From the IMG/VR virus record IMGVR_UViG_3300046491_000462, positions 1-34,403 of that record: a stretch of DNA of 34,403 bases. One strand, given 5' to 3'. The notes under the pieces are model-generated. The model was not told where the DNA came from, made no database searches, and was given only the letters and a program-made list of their open reading frames with translations. Origin of the DNA: a virus. Within the stretch, counting starts at the first letter, position 1, and every line of letters starts with the position of its first letter. Both the position numbers and the translations under genes were made by a program. Of this stretch, positions 15,979 to 23,803 are shown one piece after another.

Positions 15979-16953
15979 TTAGCCCTCGCTCTGGAGATTT
16001 TTGGCGTACTGCTCCGGATCAATGTCGAGCTGCTTGCACATGGCTTGCTGTTCAGCATTGAGGGCAGTGCGGATTTGAGGCTGATGCTGACCATCCAAAC
16101 CGGACGGATCACCCACCACTGGCGCCGCTGTGACAAACGCCTTGAAACGGTCCAGACCGCCTTCTTCTTGGCAAGCCGCACGGTGGTAGTCAGCAGTAGC
16201 TGGAGTGATCTTGCCGAGCTTCAAAGCGGCATCGATCTCAGCGTTGACCGATGATTCACGCTCGGTCTTCACGCGGGTGGCGAGTGTCTGCTCGGCGTTG
16301 GTGGCGCGGGACAGCAAGGTTTCATAGTCAGCACGCGGCACGAAGCGCTCCAGATTCGGAGCCTTTTCGGTATTCGCCGCTTGCTTCAGTTGGGTAGCCG
16401 CCGCAAGAACGTCAGCTTCGGTGGCAGCTTCGGGCAGGCCGAGCAATGCCAATAGCGCAGGAGAGAGCTTCACATTGAACTCCGGGTTTTCGTGGTTGAG
16501 AGCAGTAAGGAGAAAATTCGGGACGTTGGTGAGGCCGGCACTGACCAGGCGCACGATGCGTCCGCCGTCAGCCTCGTAATCAAATACGGGGGATAGGTAT
16601 CGATACTCACGGGCGACGACTTGCTCGCCACCACGAGGGGTCCAGTCAACTCGACCCCATAGGCCACCCGCACGAACTTCCAGCTCGGCGATCCAAGCTG
16701 CGGCTGGAGCCTCTTCACCGTTCGGTGCGCGGCTTTGGGTGGCGTGCTCCCAATCAATGGGCAGCTCAATAGATCGAGCCGTAAACAAACCCAGCACCAT
16801 TTGCTGAGCCTGTTCATCGAACAGCCACTGACGGCCGTCACGACCGGTGACGACTGGGCCAGCTGGAATCAGTTCGACCCAATCCGGCGCCTTGCCATTG
16901 GCAATGGCAATCGCTGCTGAGAGGTCGGTGTTGAGGGCGAGTAATGTTTTCAT
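15979..16953 (-). CDS. Head maturation protease and scaffold I (Mu gp32 type)
   Basis: 324 residues. The N-terminal protease half carries IDWEHATQSRA (residues 66-76), the YLSPVFDY segment (119-126) and LVSAGLTNVPNF (136-147), the conserved blocks of Mu protease I; His70 and Ser138 are likely catalytic. The C-terminal half (about 160-324) is Ala/Glu/Gln-rich and helical, like a scaffold. In Mu an internal start makes the separate scaffold Z; I see no obvious internal ATG with a ribosome site here, so Z would need a GTG/TTG start or processing. A 242-base intergenic region upstream suggests its own promoter. Confidence 0.92.
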   Translation of the reverse strand: MKTLLALNTDLSAAIAIANGKAPDWVELIPAGPVVTGRDGRQWLFDEQAQQMVLGLFTARSIELPIDWEHATQSRAPNGEEAPAAAWIAELEVRAGGLWGRVDWTPRGGEQVVAREYRYLSPVFDYEADGGRIVRLVSAGLTNVPNFLLTALNHENPEFNVKLSPALLALLGLPEAATEADVLAAATQLKQAANTEKAPNLERFVPRADYETLLSRATNAEQTLATRVKTERESSVNAEIDAALKLGKITPATADYHRAACQEEGGLDRFKAFVTAAPVVGDPSGLDGQHQPQIRTALNAEQQAMCKQLDIDPEQYAKNLQSEG

Positions 16954-17195
16954 GCCGCCAGTTTCTGCGGCATCGGTCAGGCGAGGAGTTTCAACCCCAA
17001 ATAAGAATGTTGGGGCTTCTACCAGGTGCGGGGGAATTACACGAACTGGGTATTTTGGCGGGATCTTTGTCGATCTGGCTACCGCTATGAGTCTGGAATA
17101 CCCTCACAACAAAATCTAACGCATGTCTAACGCTATTCACGGACAACTACCGCCGTCGTTGTACCGGTAGGCGCTCTAAAACGCCGTCAGCGCGA
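16954..17195 (-). promoter_or_regulatory. Long intergenic region upstream of protease I: candidate internal late promoter
   Basis: This is the longest gene-free stretch among the late genes. It holds two direct copies of GCGTTAGA (complements at 17115-17122 and 17126-17133) exactly 11 bp apart, one helical turn, as expected for tandem activator contacts. A CCCCAA...TTGGGG inverted repeat (16995-17015) lies nearer the gene, and a TACCGGTA palindrome lies near the upstream end. In Mu the corresponding site holds a C-dependent late promoter. I could not assign convincing -35 and -10 hexamers. Confidence 0.4.
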
Positions 17196-17771
17196 TTACC
17201 TTGAAGCGGCCTCCAAAGGCTCAGAAAGGTAGTCAGAAAGGATCTGAAGGATCTCAGTGTCATCGTCGGCCGAGAGACCGAGGTAGGGTCGAGCTTGCAT
17301 CTCCGTCGAGTGAGCACCGCGAGTCACCCACTGGGCAAAGTTCGACTTGCTCTTCTTAACGAAGCGATTACCCACCTCACCATTTTTGTGTTTGAAGTAA
17401 ACCTGCTGAGAACGAGCAGCATGCTCGATCTTGCCGCCGAACTGGTGGATGGCGCCGTATGGCCGGTTAGTACCAAACTCCAGCTCATCACTACTCACCC
17501 GATGCCGGATGGTGTCCTGCAAGTTTCCGTCCTGGCGCAGTATCCTGGATGACTTCTTACGGGCGATGGTCGAAGGTGCCAAAGGCGCCCAAGGCGCGCC
17601 ATCCGGCGAGACCTGTTTTATAAAGCGGTCATTGGTGGACTGATGCAGATACTCGGCAATGTCCAGGAGCGGCACCCGCAGATCTTCCATCCGCTCGGCC
17701 AACTCAGCCAGCACAGCACCAGACCGGCTGTCATCCACATCGACTTTGAGCATTGCGCCTGCCAAGTGCAT
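17196..17771 (-). CDS. Virion morphogenesis protein G (Mu gp31 type)
   Basis: 191 residues from ATG at 17771, where AGGAG abuts the codon. An internal ATG at 17753 (MLKVDVDD), with AGG at better spacing, is equally likely. Residues about 40-100 (YLHQSTNDRFIKQVSPDGAPWAPL, TIARKKSSRILRQ, GNLQDTIRHRV, GTNRPYGAIHQFGGKI) are the hallmark of the phage virion morphogenesis family that includes Mu gpG and P2 gpS. It acts in head-tail completion. A 99-base gap with an inverted repeat separates it from MuF. Confidence 0.9.
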   Translation of the reverse strand: MHLAGAMLKVDVDDSRSGAVLAELAERMEDLRVPLLDIAEYLHQSTNDRFIKQVSPDGAPWAPLAPSTIARKKSSRILRQDGNLQDTIRHRVSSDELEFGTNRPYGAIHQFGGKIEHAARSQQVYFKHKNGEVGNRFVKKSKSNFAQWVTRGAHSTEMQARPYLGLSADDDTEILQILSDYLSEPLEAASR

Positions 17772-17841
17772 CTCCTACTATCGTCGAACGTTCATTGAGT
17801 GAGCAGTCCCCGCCAGGACCTCCAGGCCTACACTCAGAGCG

Positions 17842-17867
17842 AAACCACGTGTGGCGGCGCGTGGTTT
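17842..17867. repeat. Inverted repeat in the MuF-G gap
   Basis: AAACCACG (17842-17849) pairs with CGTGGTTT (17860-17867) around a ten-base loop. Read on the plus strand it runs into ATTTTATT, a terminator shape opposite to the genes. On the minus strand only TTTCGCTC follows. It directly follows the MuF stop and may stabilise that transcript end or block antisense transcription. Confidence 0.55.
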
Positions 17868-17870
17868 ATT

Positions 17871-19154
17871 TTATTCGTCGAGTGTCGACCGACGGAAAAG
17901 ACGCACGCCGATCCTGAGTTGCTCCAGGTAGTCCGGGTTATCTGCGTCAGGCGAGAACGTCGTCACACCATCCCAGCCGTCGTCACCCACTTCAAATACT
18001 GACAATGCTGGAACCGGCTCCCCGTCGATCTGGTAGCGCGATATATAGCGGCGCCGCACGACAGCCTTGTTCTTGGCATACAACCATTCCAGTCGTACCC
18101 ACACCTCATCAGGGTCTTTGATCGCCTCTGCTAGCAACAACAGCTCGCGAGCGTGCCCCCGCTTCTTGATCTTTAAAGCGCCGGTTTTGGCACTGGTGAA
18201 AAGCTCACGACTGACCACCACGGCATCGCCTGTCACATCCTTGAACACAACCGGCGCGGCATTCGTTGCCCCGAACTCAGCCAAGAATCGCTCGACGTAC
18301 TCCTGATCGGGCAGGCCTTCAGGCAAGAGCTTGTCTGCCGACACCTCACGCGCAGGAGGCAGCGCACCAGGTGCGCGCCTGTTCGGCAGACCCGCGCCCT
18401 GGACGCTGGTCGACCGCGCCCCTGGCTCCGGCAACGGATCATAAGCACGCAGTGCAGGAACGGCAGTCTCTAACCGCGACTGACCAGGTGCAAAATCAAA
18501 TCCCGGATCAATGCCCTTAGGCACCCGAACAGTGCGAGCGCCGTTCGGGCTGTTGACGCCGATAGTGCGATTCTCATACTCGATCTCCGGTGCCGGCCCG
18601 ACCTTCAAGCCTTGTCGGTCAATGTCACGCTGGCTGACCATGAACTTCTTGCACTTGCAGCCCCAGCCGTTTTGAGGACTGTGAGACGACCACCACGGAT
18701 CATCCAAAGGCAACACCATCCCGTTCCATGCAAGGTGCTGCGGCCGAGGATTGGCGCTGTCGCCATGGCGATAGAGACCATAGGGACGGCGCTTGCGTAG
18801 TTCTGGGTCAGCCATCTGGGCTTCGCGTCCAGCGTTGTACGACTGCCTCAGGTTTGTTTCATAGATCACGCGGGTGCGCCATCCGCGACCACCGTTGTAT
18901 TCCCAACCATGTTTATTGACGACCTGGTCGAAGCCAGCCCGGAATTGTTCCAAGGTCTGCCCGCTGGTGATGGCTTTCTCTACCGCGCCGCGCATGTCGG
19001 CCAAAAGGTTTTGCTTGGTCGTTCCCGCCACGACGAACGCCCAGTCGTGCTCGACGTTGTAGATGTCCGTCCAGGTGCGCGTCGGTATATCCGTTTTGCC
19101 ACGGAAGTAGTCGATTTGCTCCTGGAACGGCAGGGAGCCGTGAGAGACGGCCAT
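17871..19154 (-). CDS. MuF head morphogenesis protein with C-terminal PBECR-like nuclease domain (Mu gp30 position)
   Basis: 427 residues from ATG at 19154, with GGGGG five bases upstream; the preceding GTG overlaps too closely to the ribosome site. Residues about 55-180 are the MuF domain (RVIYETNLRQSYNAGREAQ; WNGMVLPLDDPWW; NGWGCKCKKF). A proline-rich linker spans about 240-280. Residues about 282-427 (APVVFKDVTGDAVVVSRELF, KKRGHARELLLLAEAIKDPD, RRRYISRYQIDG, TFSPDADNPDYLEQLR) resemble the PBECR nuclease fold fused to many MuF proteins. MuF is an injected minor head protein, so the tail domain may be delivered to the next host or act on competing phages. Nuclease activity is inferred. Confidence 0.88.
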   Translation of the reverse strand: MAVSHGSLPFQEQIDYFRGKTDIPTRTWTDIYNVEHDWAFVVAGTTKQNLLADMRGAVEKAITSGQTLEQFRAGFDQVVNKHGWEYNGGRGWRTRVIYETNLRQSYNAGREAQMADPELRKRRPYGLYRHGDSANPRPQHLAWNGMVLPLDDPWWSSHSPQNGWGCKCKKFMVSQRDIDRQGLKVGPAPEIEYENRTIGVNSPNGARTVRVPKGIDPGFDFAPGQSRLETAVPALRAYDPLPEPGARSTSVQGAGLPNRRAPGALPPAREVSADKLLPEGLPDQEYVERFLAEFGATNAAPVVFKDVTGDAVVVSRELFTSAKTGALKIKKRGHARELLLLAEAIKDPDEVWVRLEWLYAKNKAVVRRRYISRYQIDGEPVPALSVFEVGDDGWDGVTTFSPDADNPDYLEQLRIGVRLFRRSTLDE

Positions 19155-19357
19155 CACAACCCCCTTAAAATAAAGCGGGCCAACTCTTCAGCTTCTTCGC
19201 GACTCAGCTCAACAGAGCACTCCGTCAGCTCATCGCCGCCAATAGCGAACTCCACACCTCTATCCGCCCTGACGGTAGCTCCTATATAGAAGCCGTCATT
19301 GCTGTGATACATGACGGATTTCCTTTTCGTGCTTGAGTTTTCATCGAGACCACGCAT
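19154..19357 (-). CDS. Small protein between portal and MuF
   Basis: 67 residues from ATG at 19357, with GAGGGGG eight bases upstream. A second ATG at 19312 has AAAGGAA at good spacing and would give 52 residues (MYHSNDGFYIGATV...); both starts look functional and I cannot choose. The core is a short beta-hairpin (GFYIGATVRADRGVEFAIGG) followed by an acidic helix (ELSREEAEELARFIL). No family was recognised. It ends overlapping the MuF start, so it is probably co-translated with it. Confidence 0.72.
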   Translation of the reverse strand: MRGLDENSSTKRKSVMYHSNDGFYIGATVRADRGVEFAIGGDELTECSVELSREEAEELARFILRGL

Positions 19358-19358
19358 A

Positions 19359-20906
19359 TCAAAGCCCCCTCAACACGTCATAGCGACCAGCTAGGCTCGC
19401 AGCCGCCAGTCCGTCCGCCATCGCATCCGCAAGTTCATTGGCATTCATCTCGGGATAGACTTCGATCAATCGATCACGAAACTCCTCCAGGCTGTCGACG
19501 GTATCCAGCAATTCACGAATGGCCTCGACCATGTCACCGACTGGAGCCGATGCAACGCCTTCTAAAGTCGTAACCTGGTTGTCCACCACATCCTTTACAT
19601 CGACCTGTTTGGCCGACTGCTCACGGTTTGCAGCAGTCGCAATTGCCGGTGTGGTCGCCGGCTTGCCCAATACCTTTGCGCCTTCAGCTGGCGACGGCAG
19701 ATTCAGCTTGTCCAGGATGACGGACTGCTCGACCTCCAGACCAAGCGGCACCAGATCCTTGAGCGCCTTAATAAGCAGCTCGATGTTTTCTGGCTGAGGA
19801 ACATCAACGATCAGCTTGGGGTAGCTACGACCTGGTGCAAAGTTCAGGTCGCAGAATGGGCGGACAAATTGCCGGTTGAAGGTATTGCTGAGCGCCTTGG
19901 CATCGGCCTCCAGCAAATCCAGTCGAACTTCGTTATGGACTTTGGCCTGCGCCAGACTGGCGCCATCGTCGGCACTCATTGTCTGGCCAACTACCGCCTT
20001 GCTGACCTGCTTATCCCACCACTCAGCCAAGCCCTTGAAGAAGTCCCCGGCACCCGCCACGTTCGCCGCATTCTGGAAGTCGATCCGCATGCTGTCAGGG
20101 ATCACAGCGGCTGCATCGCTCCCGAGATTGGCGACGGCTGACAATAGAACGCCGATGTCATCTTTACTGGCGTTCGGGCCGTAGCGACCAATCCGCATAG
20201 GGATGCCGTAGATATCGGCGAACCCCATCCAGTCTTTCCACGTCCACGCCTTGCACATATAAGCCACTGCCGCGAGTCGGGCCAACCCGCCGCGAATAGG
20301 CAATCCAGAACGGATACGAGGCAAATGCACGATGAACTTGTACGGAGCCAGAGCAACGCCGTTGACCATATCGGCTTCGTCCAAGAGTCGCAGCTCACGA
20401 CCGGTCTCGCGGTCGAACTGGAAGAAGCGCTGGTCGCGTGGCTCGAACCGATCCGGCATCCAAGTCTTGCCACTTCGGTCCCAAATGATTTCGCTGACAG
20501 AGAAGCCTTTGCCCAGGGCATCAACCGTTTCGCTTTGCAGCTCGCCGAACTCAGCAGACTCGACCACCTCACGTACAGCATCTGCACGACGAATATCCTC
20601 GGCCTCATCACTGGCCGCCTCAACACGAATGTTCAGGCCAGCCACAGCAAGCTTGCGAGTGCCCAGGACGGAGGCGTAATGCAGATCGCGCTCCTCCATC
20701 TCTTCAGCCAGGGTCAAATAGTCGTGTGCATTGCCCTCGGCAGCCGCCTGGAGAATGTTCGCCAGTCGTTGCGGGGTAAGGCCACTCGCGACAGACGAGT
20801 GCCAAACCTGACGCACACCAGTCAGCCGAGGTGCCGCGACCTCTTCGGTAAGCTGATCGAGCTGGATACGACGACCATGCTGGTCAACGATGCGGGACTG
20901 GGTCAT
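19359..20906 (-). CDS. Portal protein (Mu gp29 type, DUF935)
   Basis: 515 residues. RIVDQHGRRIQLDQL at the start, LAEEMEERDLHYASVLGTRKLAV, FSVSEIIWDRSGKTWMPDRF and a WTWKDWMGFADIYGIPMRIG motif are diagnostic of the DUF935 portal family. The dodecameric portal forms the vertex through which terminase packages DNA and to which the tail attaches. The C-terminal part (about 400-515) is helical and acidic. It begins as TAATG at the terminase stop, so the pair is translationally coupled. Confidence 0.95.
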   Translation of the reverse strand: MTQSRIVDQHGRRIQLDQLTEEVAAPRLTGVRQVWHSSVASGLTPQRLANILQAAAEGNAHDYLTLAEEMEERDLHYASVLGTRKLAVAGLNIRVEAASDEAEDIRRADAVREVVESAEFGELQSETVDALGKGFSVSEIIWDRSGKTWMPDRFEPRDQRFFQFDRETGRELRLLDEADMVNGVALAPYKFIVHLPRIRSGLPIRGGLARLAAVAYMCKAWTWKDWMGFADIYGIPMRIGRYGPNASKDDIGVLLSAVANLGSDAAAVIPDSMRIDFQNAANVAGAGDFFKGLAEWWDKQVSKAVVGQTMSADDGASLAQAKVHNEVRLDLLEADAKALSNTFNRQFVRPFCDLNFAPGRSYPKLIVDVPQPENIELLIKALKDLVPLGLEVEQSVILDKLNLPSPAEGAKVLGKPATTPAIATAANREQSAKQVDVKDVVDNQVTTLEGVASAPVGDMVEAIRELLDTVDSLEEFRDRLIEVYPEMNANELADAMADGLAAASLAGRYDVLRGL

Positions 20907-22459
20907 TACCAGATGCCTTTATTAGAGCGCCAGCCGCAGCCAGTCTGAACCGTACGGTCGTGACTGCCTGATGGCGGGACGCGGTGAAATTCAAATATCT
21001 CGACATCTTGGCGAGAGGCGTAATCAGCTAGTACAGCCGCGATCCCGGCGTCACCGTGGCGCTTTGGCCCAGACTTTTCGCCTTTCTCGTTGGTGCGTTT
21101 TTCGGGGATTCGCGCCACACCCTTGACCACGCGAAAGGCGCGCACGTCGCTGACGACGTCCTTGTCGGCAGGGATGTCATAAAAGGTGTCGTCTTCAAGA
21201 GCGGCTTTGAACAACGGCATGTTGTCTCGATACCAACCCTCGGTAAGCATCACCCGTTCAATACGGTTGAAACCAAACTCGATGGCAGTGTCCTCAGACA
21301 ACTGCGAGCCGTTGCCCCTGGCATCGTCGGCACCTTTTAGGAAGTTGGGTAGGCGACTGATGATGTAAGACTTGATTTGAAACTGCTGCTTGAACGGGAC
21401 GTTGCGCAGCTCGAGGACAAAGGGTGTGCGTTTGCGCAGGTTCTGTTCTTTGACCAACGGCCAGATCACCGACAGGTCACCGCTACGAGCGAAGTCCATG
21501 CCATAGAAACTCTGAACATCCGAAGGAATAGCCTTGAGCAGCGGGAGCAAATGCTCTTCGCACCACTCAAGAGATTCGGCCAAACGGAGATGCTCCTCCT
21601 GAACTTCATAACCTTGCGGATAGGCCAGGCGAAGCACTGGCACGTCACGATTGCTGCGTTGCTCGATCAGGGCCAAGCTGAGGAAGGCGCCGCCGCCTTG
21701 AGACGGGACACAATCAAGCTCCTCCTCCGACGCATCGCCGTAGAAGTCATAGACGTCCTGAACCCAAGCGGCTTCCTCTTCTTCCCTGTACTCAATCCCT
21801 TTACGCAAGCACACGCGCTGATAAAGCCCGTCACTAACCGCTTCACGGAATGGGCAGCGGAACAGTGCGCCCTTGCGCTTGCCAGCACGGATATCGTTGA
21901 TCAGCTCATTAAATGCGTTTTCGGTGCCGTCGTGGGTGCTGATGACATGGACCTCACCACCCCAAATCAGCAAAGCCAATGCCGCCTTGAGCAACTCAGC
22001 CAAGTCCTGGTGGAACGCCGCCTCATCGATCACGACCACGCCCTGACGACCACGCAAGTTGGATGGTCGACTGGTCAGTGCGACGATCCGGTGCCCACTA
22101 GGGAAGCCAATGGTGTAAGTCTTGATGTGCTTGTCCGGATCGCTGTCCGGCCAAATGCCTTCTTCGATTTCCTCGGCAGCGTAGTTGTAAGCTCGCGCCC
22201 ACATAGCGCAAGCCTGGATATATTCCACCGTCATGTCCTGGTTGTAGCCCAGGTAATAAACAGTCTGACCACCGGCTGGCTTTTCGGCGGCAGCCACCAA
22301 CACATTGTCCGCCGCTTCCGCCCAGGTGAGACCGATCCGCCTGGATTTCTCTCCGACCTTGAGCGGAGCGCGAATGCCGATCCACTCTTTCTGATAGTCG
22401 AGCAGCACGGCCGGAGCCAAAAGAGCCGCAGTGCTGTCCAGGACAAGGGGGATACTCAC
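20906..22459 (-). CDS. Terminase large subunit (Mu gp28 type)
   Basis: 517 residues from a GTG start at 22459 overlapping the small-subunit stop as GTGA. The ATPase part has a DYQKEWI Q-motif (21-27), a deviant Walker A (EKSRRIGLTW, 37-46), Walker B VVVIDEAAF (141-149, D145/E146) and coupling motif VISTHDG (172-178). The RNase-H-like nuclease begins with YGMDFARSGDLSV (319-331, D322). It cuts and pumps DNA into the prohead. In Mu-like phages packaging starts near the integrated left end and runs past the right end into host DNA. Confidence 0.95.
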   Translation of the reverse strand: MSIPLVLDSTAALLAPAVLLDYQKEWIGIRAPLKVGEKSRRIGLTWAEAADNVLVAAAEKPAGGQTVYYLGYNQDMTVEYIQACAMWARAYNYAAEEIEEGIWPDSDPDKHIKTYTIGFPSGHRIVALTSRPSNLRGRQGVVVIDEAAFHQDLAELLKAALALLIWGGEVHVISTHDGTENAFNELINDIRAGKRKGALFRCPFREAVSDGLYQRVCLRKGIEYREEEEAAWVQDVYDFYGDASEEELDCVPSQGGGAFLSLALIEQRSNRDVPVLRLAYPQGYEVQEEHLRLAESLEWCEEHLLPLLKAIPSDVQSFYGMDFARSGDLSVIWPLVKEQNLRKRTPFVLELRNVPFKQQFQIKSYIISRLPNFLKGADDARGNGSQLSEDTAIEFGFNRIERVMLTEGWYRDNMPLFKAALEDDTFYDIPADKDVVSDVRAFRVVKGVARIPEKRTNEKGEKSGPKRHGDAGIAAVLADYASRQDVEIFEFHRVPPSGSHDRTVQTGCGWRSNKGIW

Positions 22460-22968
22460 GATGCCATCCCGAGAATCTCGCGCCGAATTTCATCGACGGT
22501 CGCTTGATTCAAGCCGCCTTTCTTCGCGATTTTCTCAACCTTGCTGGCGGCCGCTTCGGCCTTGTCGCGGAACTCGGCTTGCCATTTTTTCTGGACAACC
22601 GACGCACGGCCAAGCTCGGCAACGGCCTTGGCCACCTTTGGCAGATCCATCTTCCCGTCATCAGCCATCAACAACTTGAATAGGTGCTCTTGCACAAGTC
22701 GCATGAGTGCTTCGTTAACCGCACCTTCGTCGTCGGGTGCCGCTTGAACAACGGCCTTCGCTTGCTCAGATGCCAGCTTGAGCGAAGCCAACTTCACCTC
22801 AAACTCAGAGCCGTAACGGTGCAGCGCACTTTTTCCAATGGAGTAGCCACGGCTCTCCAACTCAGCGGAAAGGGATTCATAGCCAGAAAAGTTCGACTCG
22901 ACCAAAGAGTGATCGAGCCATGTCTTTACCTCGGCCGGCAGCGCGGCCACTTTGCTACGCGGAGGCAT
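22456..22968 (-). CDS. Terminase small subunit (Mu gp27 type, DUF3486)
   Basis: 170 residues. PPRSKVAALPAEVKTWLDHSL, then the helix-turn-helix-like NFSGYESLSAELESRGYSIG and KSALHRYG, are characteristic of DUF3486. The rest is coiled coil (AVAELGRASVVQKKWQAEF, KAEAAASKVEKIAKKGGLN). It should recognise the phage end and load the large subunit. It lies three bases after the gp26-type gene and is coupled to the large subunit through GTGA. Confidence 0.92.
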   Translation of the reverse strand: MPPRSKVAALPAEVKTWLDHSLVESNFSGYESLSAELESRGYSIGKSALHRYGSEFEVKLASLKLASEQAKAVVQAAPDDEGAVNEALMRLVQEHLFKLLMADDGKMDLPKVAKAVAELGRASVVQKKWQAEFRDKAEAAASKVEKIAKKGGLNQATVDEIRREILGMAS

Positions 22969-22971
22969 AGG

Positions 22972-23283
22972 TCAGGACCAGTATTTTTCAGGACGGGCAA
23001 TGCCGGGATTGCAGTCGATGGTGTACTCGGCAATGTCCACGCCGTAGTGCGTGAGACCGCAGATCCACACACCGCTTGGCTGTTTCTTCAGCGTGGCAAG
23101 GGAACGATCTTTCAGATAGTCCAACTCACGGCGCAGCTCCAGTTGTGTGGCGTCGGGATAGATACCCTGGATCGTCGAGAGCACCACCGCTTCATTCGGA
23201 TCAACCGGGCGGGACGTGTTGAGCGTGAGGAGGATGTACCAACGCAGTGTTTCGCGGCGGACCTTCGCGTGGTCGATGTTCAT
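22972..23283 (-). CDS. Mu gp26 type protein, winged-helix-like
   Basis: 103 residues. RRETLRWYILLTLNTSRPVDPNE and LRRELDYLKDRSLATLKKQ give a helix-helix-wing pattern like the small protein found at the gp26 position ahead of terminase in Mu relatives. DNA binding is inferred from that pattern. The start is TAATG at the gp25-type stop, with AAAGGAAA seven bases upstream, so translation should be efficient. Confidence 0.82.
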   Translation of the reverse strand: MNIDHAKVRRETLRWYILLTLNTSRPVDPNEAVVLSTIQGIYPDATQLELRRELDYLKDRSLATLKKQPSGVWICGLTHYGVDIAEYTIDCNPGIARPEKYWS

Positions 23284-23591
23284 TACAATTTTCCTTTGAG
23301 CTGAACGTTTTCGAACTTTAGGGCCAGGGCGTCGAGCTTGGCCTCGATGACTGTTTGGTTGCGCACGTAGTCTTCCCGACGCACGTAGTGCAGCGGCATT
23401 TCACCTCGGAGTCGCTCCAAGCCGAGTTCGACCTGACGCAGGCGCTCGGAGTCCTTTGCGACGAGTTCGAAACGCTCATCCAGCCGGCCTTCCATCTGCG
23501 AGAGCAACAGCTTGACCAGGCCTGCGAACATCCCCAACAAGGTCACGGCGGAGGCGATCAGTTGCCACACCGGCATTTCGATCATGTTCAT
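23283..23591 (-). CDS. Membrane-anchored coiled-coil protein, Mu gp25 type (DUF2730)
   Basis: 102 residues from the ATG at 23591, which overlaps the DksA-like stop as ATGA; the open frame extends 32 more codons upstream over that gene, which I exclude. A single transmembrane helix (VWQLIASAVTLLGMFAGLV, about 7-25) is followed by a charged coiled coil (FELVAKDSERLRQVELGLE). The DUF2730 family occupies this place in Mu-like phages. Function is unknown; the topology suggests an inner-membrane protein facing the cytoplasm. Confidence 0.85.
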   Translation of the reverse strand: MNMIEMPVWQLIASAVTLLGMFAGLVKLLLSQMEGRLDERFELVAKDSERLRQVELGLERLRGEMPLHYVRREDYVRNQTVIEAKLDALALKFENVQLKGKL

Positions 23592-23803
23592 TTGCGCCCC
23601 AGTCGTTCTTGGATGGATTGGCAATCCACGCACAGCAATACGCCGGGGAGAATCAAACGCCGCTGCTCTGGGATCTCCACATTGCAATCCTCACAGTGCG
23701 AGGCTGAGACTTTGTTGGGTCTCTTGGCCTGTGCCAAATGCGCCGCTATGGCAGCCTCTCGATGCGCTTCCTCTACTACGGTGGCGCGGTCAAATACGTC
23801 CAT
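23588..23803 (-). CDS. TraR/DksA-type zinc-finger protein
   Basis: 71 residues: an N-terminal helix (ATVVEEAHREAAIAAHLAQA) followed by Cys37-x2-Cys40 (CEDC) and Cys58-x2-Cys61 (CVDC), the C4 zinc finger of TraR/DksA proteins. Short phage members bind the RNA polymerase secondary channel and mimic DksA with ppGpp. Placed in the late region, it could shift host transcription during lytic growth. It overlaps the i-spanin stop by 14 bases. The family call is firm; the action on polymerase is inferred. Confidence 0.9.
   Translation of the reverse strand: MDVFDRATVVEEAHREAAIAAHLAQAKRPNKVSASHCEDCNVEIPEQRRLILPGVLLCVDCQSIQERLGRK

Noticed and set aside
16995-17015. CCCCAA/TTGGGG inverted repeat as an intrinsic terminator
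   Set aside because: The stem is only six pairs with a nine-base loop, and no T-run follows on the minus strand.
17841-17880. Possible third hammerhead, because GAAACCAC also occurs here on the plus strand
   Set aside because: The stem is followed by ATTTTATT and no CUGANGA core occurs at any suitable distance; the direction is also opposite to all genes.
21377-22507. A 376-codon open frame on the plus strand
   Set aside because: It lies antisense to the large terminase and the end of the small terminase, both clearly real. It has no ribosome site or recognisable domain, and is a codon-bias shadow of a GC-rich gene.
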